From Boseongicola sp. (GTDB lineage: Bacteria; Pseudomonadota; Alphaproteobacteria; Rhodobacterales; Rhodobacteraceae): a stretch of 62,760 nucleotides of DNA. The position numbers and the translations under genes were made by a program. The notes under the pieces were generated by a model. It was not told the DNA's origin and did no database searches. It saw only the letters and a program-made list of their open reading frames with translations. Position 1 is the stretch's first letter, and each line of letters opens with the position of its first letter. Shown piece after piece: positions 17,476 through 27,002 of this stretch. Location of the stretch: assembly GCA_028824715.1 (NCBI GenBank), contig JAPPCV010000064.1, positions 1 through 62,760 of the forward strand, in the 5' to 3' direction.

Positions 17476-18017
17476 CCGTACTCTCCTCTGTGTCGGCCCG
17501 CGCTCGCGGCGTCGCCTTGTTGCGAGAGGAACGCGGCCTCTTGCGAACGGAGTCGGCGATTCCCGAAGGGCGGGCGGCTGTGGCCAGGAAGGGGCGAGGG
17601 CGGTGTTGGTGGTCGCGTTGCATGCTGTGCATGGGCGCCCGGTTGATGCCGTTAGCCTGTCCGCTGGTGGAGATGAAGACCGAGGCCGTACATTCCTTTC
17701 GAGTGCGGCAAATTTGCATCATTGGTCCGTCAATCCGGGCGTGGAGTTCTGCATCACGGCATTCTGTGCGGCACCTGAACGAACGGAGTGCGAAGGACTC
17801 GAAGAATCGGCGGGAAGCGGCATTGGCCTGTCTGGGTCTTCGTGAACGGCAGGTCCTGCGGAAAGTCATCAAGCTGGCCGAATTGCATGGGACGGACCTC
17901 GATGAAAGATCGGCGCAATGTACGTGGGCAAACTCAATCAATTGTGCTTGGGAATGGGAAAGGGTGACTGCAGATGGCTGAAATCGGTCCCAACACGCGG
18001 CCTCGCGTTTCGCCTTG
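17476..18017. other. Long intergenic region without a recognised gene
   Basis: This 542-bp region lies upstream of the metallophosphoesterase gene. A 163-codon plus-strand frame and a 294-codon minus-strand frame cover it, but neither shows a domain, and the two shadow one another. Somewhat lower GC from about 17680 suggests regulatory or degraded sequence. Nothing specific can be supported. Confidence 0.45.
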
Positions 18018-18119
18018 GAACTCGCGCAGGGTACTGTCGCCTTCAGGCGACAGGTGAATGCGCGCCCATTGCAATGGCGGCCGGCTTGGCCTGGAAGAGC
18101 CGTCGTCTTCAGGCGACGG
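18018..18119 (-). repeat. REP-like palindromic repeat, copy 2 plus a second related hairpin
   Basis: The segment 18018-18064 is the inverted copy of 57-103 (45 of 47 identical). Its hairpin, arms CTGTCGCC (18034-18041) and GGCGACAG (18046-18053) with loop TTCA, is perfect. A second hairpin at 18100-18119 matches it at 17 of 20 positions, and two of the three differences are a compensatory base-pair swap (T-A to C-G), as expected if the fold is selected. Both lie 80-160 nt downstream of tRNA-Cys. A REP/MITE-like role is more likely than a terminator because no T-run follows. Confidence 0.6.
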
Positions 18120-18197
18120 AGTGGTCACGCAGTTTCATGGGGGTTCTGCCGGCCGACCGTCATGACATGAGGAGACAGGGACGGACCAGGGAAAGTG

Positions 18198-18271
18198 TGG
18201 AGGCGAGTACCGGAATCGAACCGGTGTACACGGATTTGCAATCCGCTGCGTAACCACTCCGCCAACTCGCC
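18198..18271 (-). tRNA. tRNA-Cys (GCA)
   Basis: On the minus strand, 74 nt with a full cloverleaf: acceptor arms GGCGAGT and ACTCGCC, anticodon loop with GCA, a T-arm containing GGTTCGAATCC, discriminator U73 (the identity base for tRNA-Cys) and a genome-encoded CCA end at 18200-18198. It stands alone, 200 bp upstream of the divergent pcm gene. Confidence 0.97.
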
Positions 18272-18470
18272 GACGGGTCCGACTGACGTAGGCCGAATTT
18301 TTTGCGAACGCAAGTCGCGAACCCGACGTGCGATTGCCCGAAACGTCTCGCGCTGCGAATCTGGTCAGGACGTGCTGGCCGTGAAGCCAGAAGGCTCCGG
18401 GGAGACCTTGCCGACCCCTTGCATCTGTGCTTGAAAGGAAGTTGTGCCACCAGCCGAAAGATCTTGTTGA

Positions 18471-19124
18471 ATGGCCGATTTTGCTCAGCGTCGCATAACC
18501 ATGGTTGATACCCAGGTACGCCCCTCGGATGTCACGAGCTTTCGGATCCTCGATGCCATGCTCTCGGTTCCGCGCGAATTGTTCGTGCCGTCTGAGCAGA
18601 AGGATGCGGCATATGCGGGTACGCACGTGGGACTGGGGCATGGGCGTGTGGTGCTTGCTCCACGCACGATGGCAAAGCTGCTTCAGGCTGCAGATGTCCA
18701 GCCTGACGAACTCGTGCTCGATGTGGGAGCGGGCCTTGGGTATTCGTCGGCACTTGCTGCGTGCATGGCCGAGGCGGTGATAGCCTTGGAGGAAGATGCA
18801 GATCTGGCCCGCGAAGCGGAACGCGTCCTGAGCGAAGCATCGGCTGACAACGTGGCCGTCATAAATGGCGCACTGGCAGACGGTGCCTCGAAGCACGGAC
18901 CATATGACGTGATGCTCATCGAGGGTGCCGTGCAGGACATCCCGGACGCCCTCATCGACCAGTTGAAAGTGGGCGGTCGCGTCGTGGCGATTTTTCTGGA
19001 AGGCGCACTTGGCACGGCGCGCGTGGGCTACAAGGATGGGCATGGCGTGAGCTGGCGGTTTGCCTTCAATGCAACAGCGCCGGTTCTGCCGGGATTCGAG
19101 AAACAGCGCGAGTTCGCGCTGTAG
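18471..19124 (+). CDS. pcm: Protein-L-isoaspartate O-methyltransferase
   Basis: A 217-residue PIMT-family enzyme that methylates isoaspartyl residues in damaged proteins using SAM. It has the characteristic N-terminal RRITMVDTQVRPSDVT segment, the VPRELFVP helix and the SAM motif LVLDVGAGLGYSSALAA. The APRTMAKLLQ block replaces the more usual SQPYIVA motif, as in alphaproteobacterial homologues that sit before tolC. The start at 18471 keeps the conserved MADFAQRR opening. It ends 16 bp before the tolC-type gene, and the pair is probably one operon. Confidence 0.9.
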   Translation: MADFAQRRITMVDTQVRPSDVTSFRILDAMLSVPRELFVPSEQKDAAYAGTHVGLGHGRVVLAPRTMAKLLQAADVQPDELVLDVGAGLGYSSALAACMAEAVIALEEDADLAREAERVLSEASADNVAVINGALADGASKHGPYDVMLIEGAVQDIPDALIDQLKVGGRVVAIFLEGALGTARVGYKDGHGVSWRFAFNATAPVLPGFEKQREFAL

Positions 19125-19140
19125 GAGTTGGAGACGCGAG

Positions 19141-20502
19141 ATGCTGGGCTGGGGGAGAAGAGCGGGATTGGCGGCAATTGGCGCAGCGCTGACGGTGCAG
19201 CCCCTGATGGCGCAAACCCTGTCAGACGCCCTGGCCATGGCTTATCGGACTAGCGGACTCATCGAGCAGAACAGGGCTGTTCTGCGTGCCGCTGACGAGG
19301 ACGTGGCGCACGCTGTCGCGGCACTCCGGCCTGTGGTGAATTACGCGCTTGGAGCGAACTATTCGGATCGGATGCAGAACGACCGCACGTCGCTTTCGGC
19401 CTCCCTGTCGGTGGGCCTGGAACTGTACGATGCCAATCGACGACAGCTTGGAGTCGATGCGGCGAAGGAGACCGTTTTGGCGACCCGGGCCGCGTTGGTG
19501 GACGTGGAGAACTCGGTCCTGCTGAACGCGGTCACGGCCTATCTTGGCGTGCGCCGTTCGGAGGCCTTTGTCGAGCTTCGGAAGAACAACGTGCGGCTGT
19601 TGACTGAGCATCTACGCGCCACTCGGGATCGTTTCGAAGTGGGGGAATTGAGCCGAACGGACGTGTCGGTCGCCGAGGCCCGGCTGGCCGCGGCAAGAAG
19701 CGGCCTTGCGGTCGAGGAGGGCAGTCTCGCAAGGGCAAGGGAACAATACAGGGCCATAATTGGGAGTTACCCGGAAACACTTTCGGCTCCCCCCGATCCA
19801 CCAAGGGTGCCGGAGTCCGAGGAAGATGCGCGTGCGATGGCACGGCAGCACAACCCCCAGCTCAGGCAGGTTCAGCACCAGGCAAAGGCCGTGGAAATTG
19901 GCGTCGAACGTGCCGCCCGCCGAAGGCTTCCAGCCATCTCTGGAACAGCCGGAATGGAATTCAACGACGATGGGGAAGGGACAGCCAGTGTCGGCATCCA
20001 GCTGAGCGGTCCGATCTATCAGCGTGGCGCGATTCCTTCGATGATGCGAAAGGCGCAGGCGCAGCGCGACCAAGTGAGGGGGCAACTCCATACGACCGGA
20101 TTCATCGTGGACCAGCAGGTGAGCAACGCATATTCCGGCTTGGCAGTGGCGGAGGCCGGGATCGAGGCATCGGAGCAGCAGGTCAGCGCGGCGCAACTGG
20201 CACTGCAAGGTGTTCGTGAAGAATTCCGGTTGGGCGCACGCGCATCGCTGGAGGTGCTGGACCAGGAACAGGAACTCCTGGACGCTCAAACAAACCGTGT
20301 TTCGGTCGAAATAGATCGCCACATTGCCGCCTACCAGGTCCTGGACGCAATCGGTGTCCTCACAGCCGAGTCATTGGGCCTGGACGTTCCGATCTATGAC
20401 CCGGAAGCCTATTATGACGCCGTAAAGGGCGCACCTGCCCGCTACGCAAGCCCGCAAGGAGAGAAGCTCGACCGTGTCCTGCGTGCCGTCGGTCAAGAGT
20501 AG
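19141..20502 (+). CDS. tolC: TolC-family outer-membrane efflux protein
   Basis: A 453-residue outer-membrane factor. A signal peptide (GLAAIGAALTVQPLMAQ) is followed by QTLSDALAMAYRTS, the usual start of TolC-like proteins. Two OEP repeats are rich in long coiled-coil helices and in beta-barrel strands such as NYALGANYSDRM and VGIQLSGPIYQRG. It forms the trimeric exit duct for type I secretion and RND or MFS efflux systems. GGAGACGC precedes ATG 19141; the frame extends upstream only through pcm. No inner-membrane partner is encoded next to it, so it probably serves several pumps. Confidence 0.92.
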   Translation: MLGWGRRAGLAAIGAALTVQPLMAQTLSDALAMAYRTSGLIEQNRAVLRAADEDVAHAVAALRPVVNYALGANYSDRMQNDRTSLSASLSVGLELYDANRRQLGVDAAKETVLATRAALVDVENSVLLNAVTAYLGVRRSEAFVELRKNNVRLLTEHLRATRDRFEVGELSRTDVSVAEARLAAARSGLAVEEGSLARAREQYRAIIGSYPETLSAPPDPPRVPESEEDARAMARQHNPQLRQVQHQAKAVEIGVERAARRRLPAISGTAGMEFNDDGEGTASVGIQLSGPIYQRGAIPSMMRKAQAQRDQVRGQLHTTGFIVDQQVSNAYSGLAVAEAGIEASEQQVSAAQLALQGVREEFRLGARASLEVLDQEQELLDAQTNRVSVEIDRHIAAYQVLDAIGVLTAESLGLDVPIYDPEAYYDAVKGAPARYASPQGEKLDRVLRAVGQE

Positions 20503-21101
20503 CCGGCGCAGCCAGGCCGTCCGGCTTGGCGGCGGACAGGGGAGCCGCCATTCCTGGCATGGCGGCAGGACCGCCAGTAGCGCTTGCCTGGATTCAAGTC
20601 GGATCAGGACGTCCGCGCAGGAAATTCACATGTCGGGCGAAGCCCCCCGTTCTGCGGGTGACGAAGCCGCCGCATGATCGAGTCCGCAGAGCTTGAGAGG
20701 CGCGGTGTCGCGGATGCGCAGCGGGCGCTGCCTGCCCAGGCCGCCGTATGCGGGACAAGTTTCTTTTTACGTCAGCATGTTGCATCGGAAACTTCATCCA
20801 GACAATTGGAGTGGGAGACGTCGCGGGGCTCCAATGTGTTTCGGCGCCGGCTTGGTGCCAGCCATGAGGAGGAAACTTCGAGGGAAATCGGTCCTGTCAT
20901 TCCAGAGAGGATCGAGACGGCAGGAACGACCATTGCAAACGAGGACTCCTTGCGCCGCGGGGCGGTGCACCGGATGTGTGAAGAGGCCGGGAGTGATCTC
21001 GACGAACCGCTCCCTAACCATGGTCGCAGCCTGATTCAGGATGAGGTCAGGAGTGCGCTAGGTTCCGCAGCCGGCAGATGGCGGCTGGCGGTGCCGGCCT
21101 C
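20503..21101. other. Intergenic region, no confident gene
   Basis: These 599 bp follow the tolC-type gene. An imperfect GC hairpin (arms around 20510-20530) follows the stop but lacks a T-run. A 143-codon frame (20674-21105) has no domain I can name, and its overlap with the next gene's start is probably accidental. It may be degraded sequence. Confidence 0.45.
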
Positions 21102-21668
21102 GTGAATACTCCCGCTCACCTGATCCTTGGAGCAGCCGCGTTTTCCAGTCCAAACCGAAGGCGAAGCTTCTGGGCTGCAATTCTCGGAGCGCTCGCTCCC
21201 GACGTCTCGCTTTATCTCATGGCGTCGGTTTCGATCTTTGTCCTGGGCATCTCACCCAATGTCGTATTTCGAGACTACTACTACTCCGACGCCTGGCAGT
21301 CGGTGTTCGCCGTCGACAACAGCTTCGTTCTCTGGGGCGTGTTTTGGGTGGTCGTCCTCTTGCTGCAAAGGCCGCTTGCATTGGTCTTTGCAAGCGCCGC
21401 CCTTCTGCATCTCGCGCTGGACTTCCCGTTTCACACCCACGATGCGCGCCAACATTTCTGGCCGATCTCGGACTGGGTTTTCGAAAGCTCCATCAGCTAC
21501 TGGGATCGCCATGCCCATGCGGGAATCGTCGGCACGTTCGAAGTGGCCCTGTCGGTGGCGCTGTCGATATTCCTTCTGGTGCGGTTTCGAAGCTGGATCG
21601 TCCGGGGTGTGGTCACCGTGTTGCTCGGCGCCGAGCTTTTCAGTTCAAGTGTCTGGCAGTTCCTCTGA
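21102..21668 (+). CDS. Integral membrane protein, NTPAHLILG family (uncharacterised)
   Basis: About 188 residues with four to five hydrophobic helices. The opening NTPAHLILGAAAF and the internal HLALDFPFHTHDARQHFWPIS, rich in His and Asp, resemble membrane proteins in Rhodobacterales that databases often mislabel as cobalamin-biosynthesis proteins and that recall YdjM/DUF457 metal-dependent hydrolases. GTG 21102 is preferred because it places NTPAH at the N-terminus; an ATG at 21078 would add eight residues. The conserved His/Asp pattern could bind a metal at the membrane surface. Function is unknown. Confidence 0.72.
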   Translation: MNTPAHLILGAAAFSSPNRRRSFWAAILGALAPDVSLYLMASVSIFVLGISPNVVFRDYYYSDAWQSVFAVDNSFVLWGVFWVVVLLLQRPLALVFASAALLHLALDFPFHTHDARQHFWPISDWVFESSISYWDRHAHAGIVGTFEVALSVALSIFLLVRFRSWIVRGVVTVLLGAELFSSSVWQFL

Positions 21669-21920
21669 TGGCAGATCTTGCGGCGTTCCGGATGCCGCGA
21701 AGCGAGGCGCCGGGACGGCATTGGCGATACCGTTCGTGCCGGCGTACGCATCGAATGTTCAGGCTGTGAGTGTGGTTCGCCTCGTCAGCGGCCACTTTGC
21801 GGATTGGGAAAGGCAACCGGGCTATCTCGGGTCGAGCCTCGTGCCGGCCCGTCGGACGCAGGAGCGAAGTGCTCGCTTCCAGGGTGCCATGCACGATGCG
21901 GACCCGTGGCCGTTGCCGAG

Positions 21921-23207
21921 TCAGACCTTCTCGATCCGTATCGCCACAGGCGAAGACGCGAGCACGCCGGTGCCGTCCATGTTCGCTATGGCCGTGTCCA
22001 GCGCCTCCTGCTGCGCCTCGTGGGTGACGATCAGGACTGGCGCCGTGGCATCCGTGTGCCTGTACTGGCGCATGCGGTTGATCGAGATCCCTGCATCTCC
22101 AAGGACGGCAGCAATCTTGGCAAGCGCGCCAGGCCTGTCGACGAGTTGCATGCGCAGGTAGTAGGCTGCAGGAGCAACTCCGTTGGTGCGCACTGCCACC
22201 GCCAGTTGGCCCGCCGGCTTTCCAAAGACCGGTCGTGCCGAACCACGGGCCAGGTCGCAGACGTCACCGATGATCGCGCTCGCCGTCGGGCCTTCGCCGG
22301 CACCGGCGCCTTGCAGCGCGACCTGCCCGACGCTGTCGCCTTCCAGCACGATCATGTTCGATGCACCTTCAAGCTGGCCAAGTGGTGAATCCGCAGGCAC
22401 GAGGCAGGGCGACATCCTTGCTTCAATCCCGCTCCCTGTCCTTTGTGCAACGCCGAGGAGCTTGATTCGAAATCCCATGTCGGCTGCCTGCTCGATGTCT
22501 TCAATCGAGATTCGCTCAATGCCTTCAATGTGGACCGCGTCGAAGCTCACCCTGGTGCCAAAGGCCAGTGCGACGAGAATCGCGAGCTTGTGGCCCGCAT
22601 CAATTCCGCCGACGTCGAGACTCGGGTCCGCTTCCAGGTAGCCAAGCTGTTCACATTCCGAAAATACCGTCTGATAGTCAAGGCTGGCCGACTGCATTCG
22701 GGTCAGGATGTAGTTGCAGGTGCCGTTCATGACGCCCATGACACGGGTGATCTCGTTGCCTGCAAGACCCTCGGACAGCGCCTTTATGCAAGGGATCCCG
22801 CCCGCCACGGCCGCCTCGTAGCGGATGGAGACCCCGGCCTTTTCCGCTGCTTCGCCGAGTGCCTGCCCGTGGACGGCCAGAAGAGCCTTGTTGGCGGTGA
22901 CAACGTGCTTGCCCGCCGCGATGGCAGCATCGATTGCCCGCCTTGCAACGCCTTCGGCTCCGCCGATTAGCTCGACGAACACGTCCACGTCGTCACGGCT
23001 TGCCAGAGCGACCGGATCGTCTGCCCAATCGTAGTCGGCGATCCGGATCCCCCGATCCAGTTCCCTGCTTCTGGCCGTGACCGCCGAGATCGCGATTTCC
23101 CTGCCCGTGCGAGCCTTCAGGAGCTCGGCCTGATTCTGGACGATGCGGACAGTTCCGACACCGACAGTGCCGAGACCTGCAATTCCGAGACGTAGCGGGC
23201 TGGACAT
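21921..23207 (-). CDS. hom: Homoserine dehydrogenase
   Basis: A 428-residue enzyme converting aspartate semialdehyde to homoserine with NAD(P)H, the branch step to threonine and methionine. The N-terminal Rossmann motif GLGTVG (residues 11-16) is followed by the catalytic domain containing GVMNGTCNYILT and DAGHKLAILVALAFG. A C-terminal ACT domain (VDRPGALAKIAAVLGDAGISI, about residues 350-428) implies amino-acid feedback control, normally by threonine. The length equals the single-function bacterial form. A small lipoprotein gene lies just upstream on the same strand. Confidence 0.96.
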   Translation of the reverse strand: MSSPLRLGIAGLGTVGVGTVRIVQNQAELLKARTGREIAISAVTARSRELDRGIRIADYDWADDPVALASRDDVDVFVELIGGAEGVARRAIDAAIAAGKHVVTANKALLAVHGQALGEAAEKAGVSIRYEAAVAGGIPCIKALSEGLAGNEITRVMGVMNGTCNYILTRMQSASLDYQTVFSECEQLGYLEADPSLDVGGIDAGHKLAILVALAFGTRVSFDAVHIEGIERISIEDIEQAADMGFRIKLLGVAQRTGSGIEARMSPCLVPADSPLGQLEGASNMIVLEGDSVGQVALQGAGAGEGPTASAIIGDVCDLARGSARPVFGKPAGQLAVAVRTNGVAPAAYYLRMQLVDRPGALAKIAAVLGDAGISINRMRQYRHTDATAPVLIVTHEAQQEALDTAIANMDGTGVLASSPVAIRIEKV

Positions 23208-23268
23208 TGAAGTGACTCCACAGTGCTCCCGTGCGCGTTAGCCGCTTGGCGGGGAAGACGCAATGCGG

Positions 23269-23547
23269 CTATCGGGCCAACTCGCGGCGGAGCGCCTCGA
23301 TGTCGCCCGGATCGGCGATCTCGCGCCTCATCGCCCTGGCTTGGCTTTTCAATCTGGCTGCACGGGCATTCAAGGCGTTCAACTGGTTGCCACCGCCCGC
23401 ATTCGCTGCGGGTTGCGGTTCGATGACTTCGTCGATTGGCTTGAGTATCGGCCAGGGTGCGCTTTTGTCCAGGCTGGGCGCGCTGCCCGTGTCCGGCCAG
23501 TCGACGCAGCCAGCCAGCAAGACAGTAGACACGAGAGCGATGCGCAT
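23269..23547 (-). CDS. Small predicted lipoprotein
   Basis: A 92-residue protein with a signal peptide MRIALVSTVLLAGC: the lipobox LAGC marks Cys14 as the lipid anchor. The mature part is short and has a basic, helical C-terminus (NARAARLKSQARAMRREI). The frame is open further upstream to 23640, but ATG 23547 is chosen because it places the lipobox correctly; no clear ribosome site is visible. It ends 61 bp before homoserine dehydrogenase begins, on the same strand. The family is unrecognised. It is probably a periplasmic-facing membrane lipoprotein. Confidence 0.65.
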   Translation of the reverse strand: MRIALVSTVLLAGCVDWPDTGSAPSLDKSAPWPILKPIDEVIEPQPAANAGGGNQLNALNARAARLKSQARAMRREIADPGDIEALRRELAR

Positions 23548-23748
23548 GAACTGGACACTATTTGCGGACGAGGCAAAAAACCAGCAGGCAGAAAAGCCGA
23601 TTGAATCGGGCGTCCGTTCACATACAAGCGAAACGTCCATTGTGCACTGACGTTCAGGTGCGCGTTGCGGTCCCGCAGATGCGGGTGGCAGTCACATGAA
23701 CTGGGCCAGGCCGGATTGCGGGAACGTGGTGAAACGGAAGGTTTCGCG

Positions 23749-24243
23749 ATGAATGACGAGGAAGAGGTCGTGCTCGAAATCACCCCTTCGCCGATGCGTC
23801 GGTGGATGGCGATTCTGGCATTGGCGCTGCTCGGCATCCTGATGATCAAGCTGGCGTTCGGGGAGATGCCGGATCTCTGGCGGCTGTTCTTCGTGCTGCT
23901 TGGGGCAGGGATCCTCTGGGCTGCATACCGGCTTCGCTTGGCGACCATGGATGGCCTCGTCCTGACCCGCGCCGGTCTGAGGACCATCAGCGGCAGAGCC
24001 TTGGTCGGCGTGGAAAACGTCGCAAGAGTCGACCGCGGCGCCCTGGCTTTCCGGCCCTCGAATGGATTCATGGTGCGCTTGAAGCGGCCAGGGGCCGCGG
24101 GGTGGGCGCCGGGTCTTTGGTGGCAGATTGGCCGGCGTCTGGGGGTGGGAGGAACCTTGTCGGGCGGCCAGGCAAAGGCGATGGCCGACTTGCTGGCGGA
24201 CATGGTCGCGGAACGGGAAGAGCAGGGGACGGACCGGGATTGA
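23749..24243 (+). CDS. Uncharacterised membrane protein with two N-terminal TM segments
   Basis: A 164-residue protein: an acidic N-terminus, two hydrophobic helices at about residues 20-38 and 43-62 (WMAILALALLGILMIKLAF and LWRLFFVLLGAGILWAAY), then a soluble region (MDGLVLTRAGLRTISG...) that resembles a small PH-like or bacterial photosynthesis-gene-neighbour membrane domain. GGAAGG precedes ATG 23749. It is convergent with the quinone oxidoreductase gene. I do not recognise the family with certainty. Confidence 0.7.
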   Translation: MNDEEEVVLEITPSPMRRWMAILALALLGILMIKLAFGEMPDLWRLFFVLLGAGILWAAYRLRLATMDGLVLTRAGLRTISGRALVGVENVARVDRGALAFRPSNGFMVRLKRPGAAGWAPGLWWQIGRRLGVGGTLSGGQAKAMADLLADMVAEREEQGTDRD

Positions 24244-24273
24244 CTGGCCGCTGTCGCGACGGGTCCGTCGGCT

Positions 24274-25263
24274 TCAGATCGTCAAGATGACTGACCCCGC
24301 GCGCCCTCCCGCAGAGATGACATCGTGCGCCTTCGCGCAATCCGCGAGTTCAAACCGGTCGGAAATGCGGAATTTCAGCGCGTCCCGGCGAAGGAGGACT
24401 GTCAGGTCCTTGATGGTCCGTTCGCGTCGCTTGGGCGACAGGAGATAGACCAGCAGGAGTTCGATTGTCACTGACTTGAACATCAGCGGATAGAAGGGCA
24501 GCGTCGGCGTCATGTCGAGCGCCGAGCCGAAGGCCGCAATCGTGCCGCGCTCCGCGATGATCCGGGCGTTGGTATCCGCGTTCTTCCCGAACTCGACTTC
24601 AACGATGCGGTCGACGAGATCACCCTGCACGCACTCAAGAATCTCGTCGGCCAACGATTCGCTGGCATAGTCGAAGACATGGGCCGCGCCAGCTGAACGC
24701 GCAGCCGCAAGGCCGGCCTTTCCGCGTGCCGTGGCTAGCACATGAGCATCGGACGCGGACGCGACCTGAATGGCCAGGTGGCCGACCGTCCCCGCACCGC
24801 CGCTGACAAGAACCGTCTTGCCCTCGACCGGCCCGCCACCGAGAACCGCATGGCAGGCCGTAAGGCCGGGTATGCCCAGAACTGCGCCGGCTTCGAAGCA
24901 CACGTTGTCGGGCAGGGAGACTGCCTGGATTCCGGGCAGCGCAATGTACTCTGCCGCCGTTCCGAAGGCGCGCCGCCATTGCCCGTTCCATATCCAGACG
25001 CGTTCGCCAATTCTGTCCTTGGAGACATCATCGCCCACGGCCTCGATCACGCCTGCCCCGTCGCTGTGCGGGATGATCTTCGGAAAGGGTGGCCGGGTCA
25101 CGCCCGGGCGTCCGCCGGCGCGCATCTTGACGTCGGACGGGTTGGCTCCCGACGTGTTGAGCCGGACCAGCACTTCGCCGCTGGCTGGCGTGGGCGCGGG
25201 GACTTCCTCAAGTGTCAGAACGTCGCCTGCCGGGCCGAAGTTCTCGTACGTGATGGCGCGCAT
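24274..25263 (-). CDS. NADPH:quinone oxidoreductase-like zinc-type alcohol dehydrogenase family protein
   Basis: A 329-residue medium-chain dehydrogenase/reductase. It has a GroES-like N-terminal domain (GEVLVRLNTSGANPSDVKMRAG) and a nucleotide-binding domain with VLVSGGAGTVGHLAIQVA. The catalytic zinc cysteine is replaced, as in zinc-free quinone oxidoreductases (QOR/zeta-crystallin group). It probably reduces quinones or enones with NADPH. ATG 25263 is supported by GGAGGAG 5 nt upstream; the longer frame has no such site. It diverges from the glutamate dehydrogenase gene with about 140 bp between starts. Confidence 0.9.
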   Translation of the reverse strand: MRAITYENFGPAGDVLTLEEVPAPTPASGEVLVRLNTSGANPSDVKMRAGGRPGVTRPPFPKIIPHSDGAGVIEAVGDDVSKDRIGERVWIWNGQWRRAFGTAAEYIALPGIQAVSLPDNVCFEAGAVLGIPGLTACHAVLGGGPVEGKTVLVSGGAGTVGHLAIQVASASDAHVLATARGKAGLAAARSAGAAHVFDYASESLADEILECVQGDLVDRIVEVEFGKNADTNARIIAERGTIAAFGSALDMTPTLPFYPLMFKSVTIELLLVYLLSPKRRERTIKDLTVLLRRDALKFRISDRFELADCAKAHDVISAGGRAGSVILTI

Positions 25264-25406
25264 GCACTCCTCCAGGGCCGTCCATGGTTCAGTCAGGATC
25301 ACTTCGGGACATGGCGGGTCAATTGCAAGAAGATTCGGGATGCAAGGGCACGATGCTGTTGCTAAGCTGAGGGCACGATCTGGCGGCGAACCATTGGAGA
25401 GACCAG

Positions 25407-26840
25407 ATGGATGCTTCAAGGACAGAGACGACGTTTCGCGAAAGCGTGGACCTGATGTTCAACCGTGCCGTGGCGCTGATGGATCTCGCGCCGGGCCTTG
25501 AGGACAAGATACGCGTTTGCAATTCCACCTATACGGTGCGGTTCGGCGTGAAGATGAGGGGAAGCATTCACACCTTTACCGGTTACCGCTCCGTGCACTC
25601 CGAGCACTTGGAGCCGTGCAAGGGAGGGATTCGCTATTCGCTTAGCGTCAACCAGGACGAGGCGGAGGCGCTGGCCGCACTGATGACGTACAAATGCGCC
25701 TTGGTCGAAACGCCGTTCGGCGGCTCGAAGGGCGGGCTCCGCATCGATCCCCGGGAGTACGATGTGGATGAAATGGAACGGATCACGCGTCGGTTCGCCT
25801 ACGAACTTGCCAAGCGGGACCTGATACATCCCAGCCAGAACGTGCCGGCCCCGGACATGGGCACGGGCGAGCGCGAAATGGCCTGGATCGCGGACCAGTA
25901 CGCGCGGATGAACACCACGGACATCAATGCGCGTGCCTGCGTGACCGGAAAGCCGCCCCATGCCGGCGGAATCCAGGGCCGGGTCGAGGCGACCGGCCGC
26001 GGCATCCAGTACGCGCTGCGGGAATTCTTCCGCCATCCGGAAGACGTGGCCGAGGCGCGCCTTTCTGGCACGCTAGATGGCAAGCGCGTCATCGTTCAGG
26101 GCCTCGGCAACGTGGGCTTCCATGCCGCGAAGTTCCTGAGCCAGGAGGACGGTGCCATTGTCGTCGCCGTCATCGAGCACGACGGCGCCCTGGTTTGTGA
26201 CGACGGACTGGATGTCGAGGCCGTGGGCAGCTGGATCCAGCGCCATGGCGGCGTCACGGGATACGCCGATGCAATCCACGTCAAGAACGGCAGCAAGGTT
26301 CTCGAGAAGAAATGCGACATCCTCATTCCTGCAGCACTTGAGGGCGTGATCAATCTTTCCAATGCCGACCGGATCGATGCGGCCTTGATCATCGAGGCCG
26401 CGAATGGACCGGTGACGGCCGGGGCGGACGAGATCCTGCGGTCGAAGGGTGTGCCCATAATCCCGGACATGTACGCCAATGCGGGAGGCGTAACCGTTTC
26501 GTATTTCGAGTGGGTCAAGAATCTCAGCCATATCCGCTTTGGCCGCATGCAGCGTCGCCAGGAGGAGGCGCGACACTTGCTCATCGTCGACGAACTGGAA
26601 CGGTTGAGCGACCATCTGGGCGATGCCTGGTCCCTCACGGGCGATTTCAAGGAAAAGTACCTGAGGGGCGCTGGCGAACTGGAACTGGTTCGTTCGGGGC
26701 TCGACGACACGATGCGCGGCGCCTACCAGGCGATGCGCGAAACCTGGCGATCCCGGAATGACGTGACCGACCTGCGGACTGCTGCGTACATTGTCGCGAT
26801 CGAGCGCGTGGCTGCCAGTTATGAGGCCAAGGGCCTCTGA
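25407..26840 (+). CDS. gdhA: Glu/Leu/Phe/Val dehydrogenase (probable glutamate dehydrogenase)
   Basis: A 477-residue amino-acid dehydrogenase. Substrate-site lysines are Lys72 in PCKGGIR, Lys96 in MTYKCA and the GGSKGG motif (Lys108). The NAD(P) domain carries VIVQGLGNVGFHAA (GxGxxG). The size and the PAPDMGTGEREMAWI block fit glutamate dehydrogenase, catalysing 2-oxoglutarate plus ammonia to glutamate. The C-terminal ~50 residues after SYFEWVKNLSH are slightly extended. It is monocistronic by layout and divergent from the quinone reductase. Leucine-type specificity is less likely but cannot be excluded. Confidence 0.92.
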   Translation: MDASRTETTFRESVDLMFNRAVALMDLAPGLEDKIRVCNSTYTVRFGVKMRGSIHTFTGYRSVHSEHLEPCKGGIRYSLSVNQDEAEALAALMTYKCALVETPFGGSKGGLRIDPREYDVDEMERITRRFAYELAKRDLIHPSQNVPAPDMGTGEREMAWIADQYARMNTTDINARACVTGKPPHAGGIQGRVEATGRGIQYALREFFRHPEDVAEARLSGTLDGKRVIVQGLGNVGFHAAKFLSQEDGAIVVAVIEHDGALVCDDGLDVEAVGSWIQRHGGVTGYADAIHVKNGSKVLEKKCDILIPAALEGVINLSNADRIDAALIIEAANGPVTAGADEILRSKGVPIIPDMYANAGGVTVSYFEWVKNLSHIRFGRMQRRQEEARHLLIVDELERLSDHLGDAWSLTGDFKEKYLRGAGELELVRSGLDDTMRGAYQAMRETWRSRNDVTDLRTAAYIVAIERVAASYEAKGL

Positions 26841-27002
26841 CCGCTTGAGCTTCAGGTCGGGGTCCGCGGCAAGGTTCAAGTCAATGTCCGCGCGGTCCCG
26901 GACGCAGCGTCTGGGAGGCGGCGTTGCTCGGCGGCCGGACTTCGGATTGGCTGACACGCCGCAGTTCTGGACAAGGCCGCCCATGACACGGACATTTGCA
27001 CC

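Noticed and set aside
17057-17941. 294-codon minus frame across the phosphoesterase start and upstream gap
   Set aside because: It reads the metallophosphoesterase in the wrong frame; Arg/Ser-rich.
20674-21105. 143-codon frame between the tolC-type gene and the NTPAHLILG membrane protein
   Set aside because: No family recognised, no ribosome site, and it conflicts with the preferred GTG start of the next gene.
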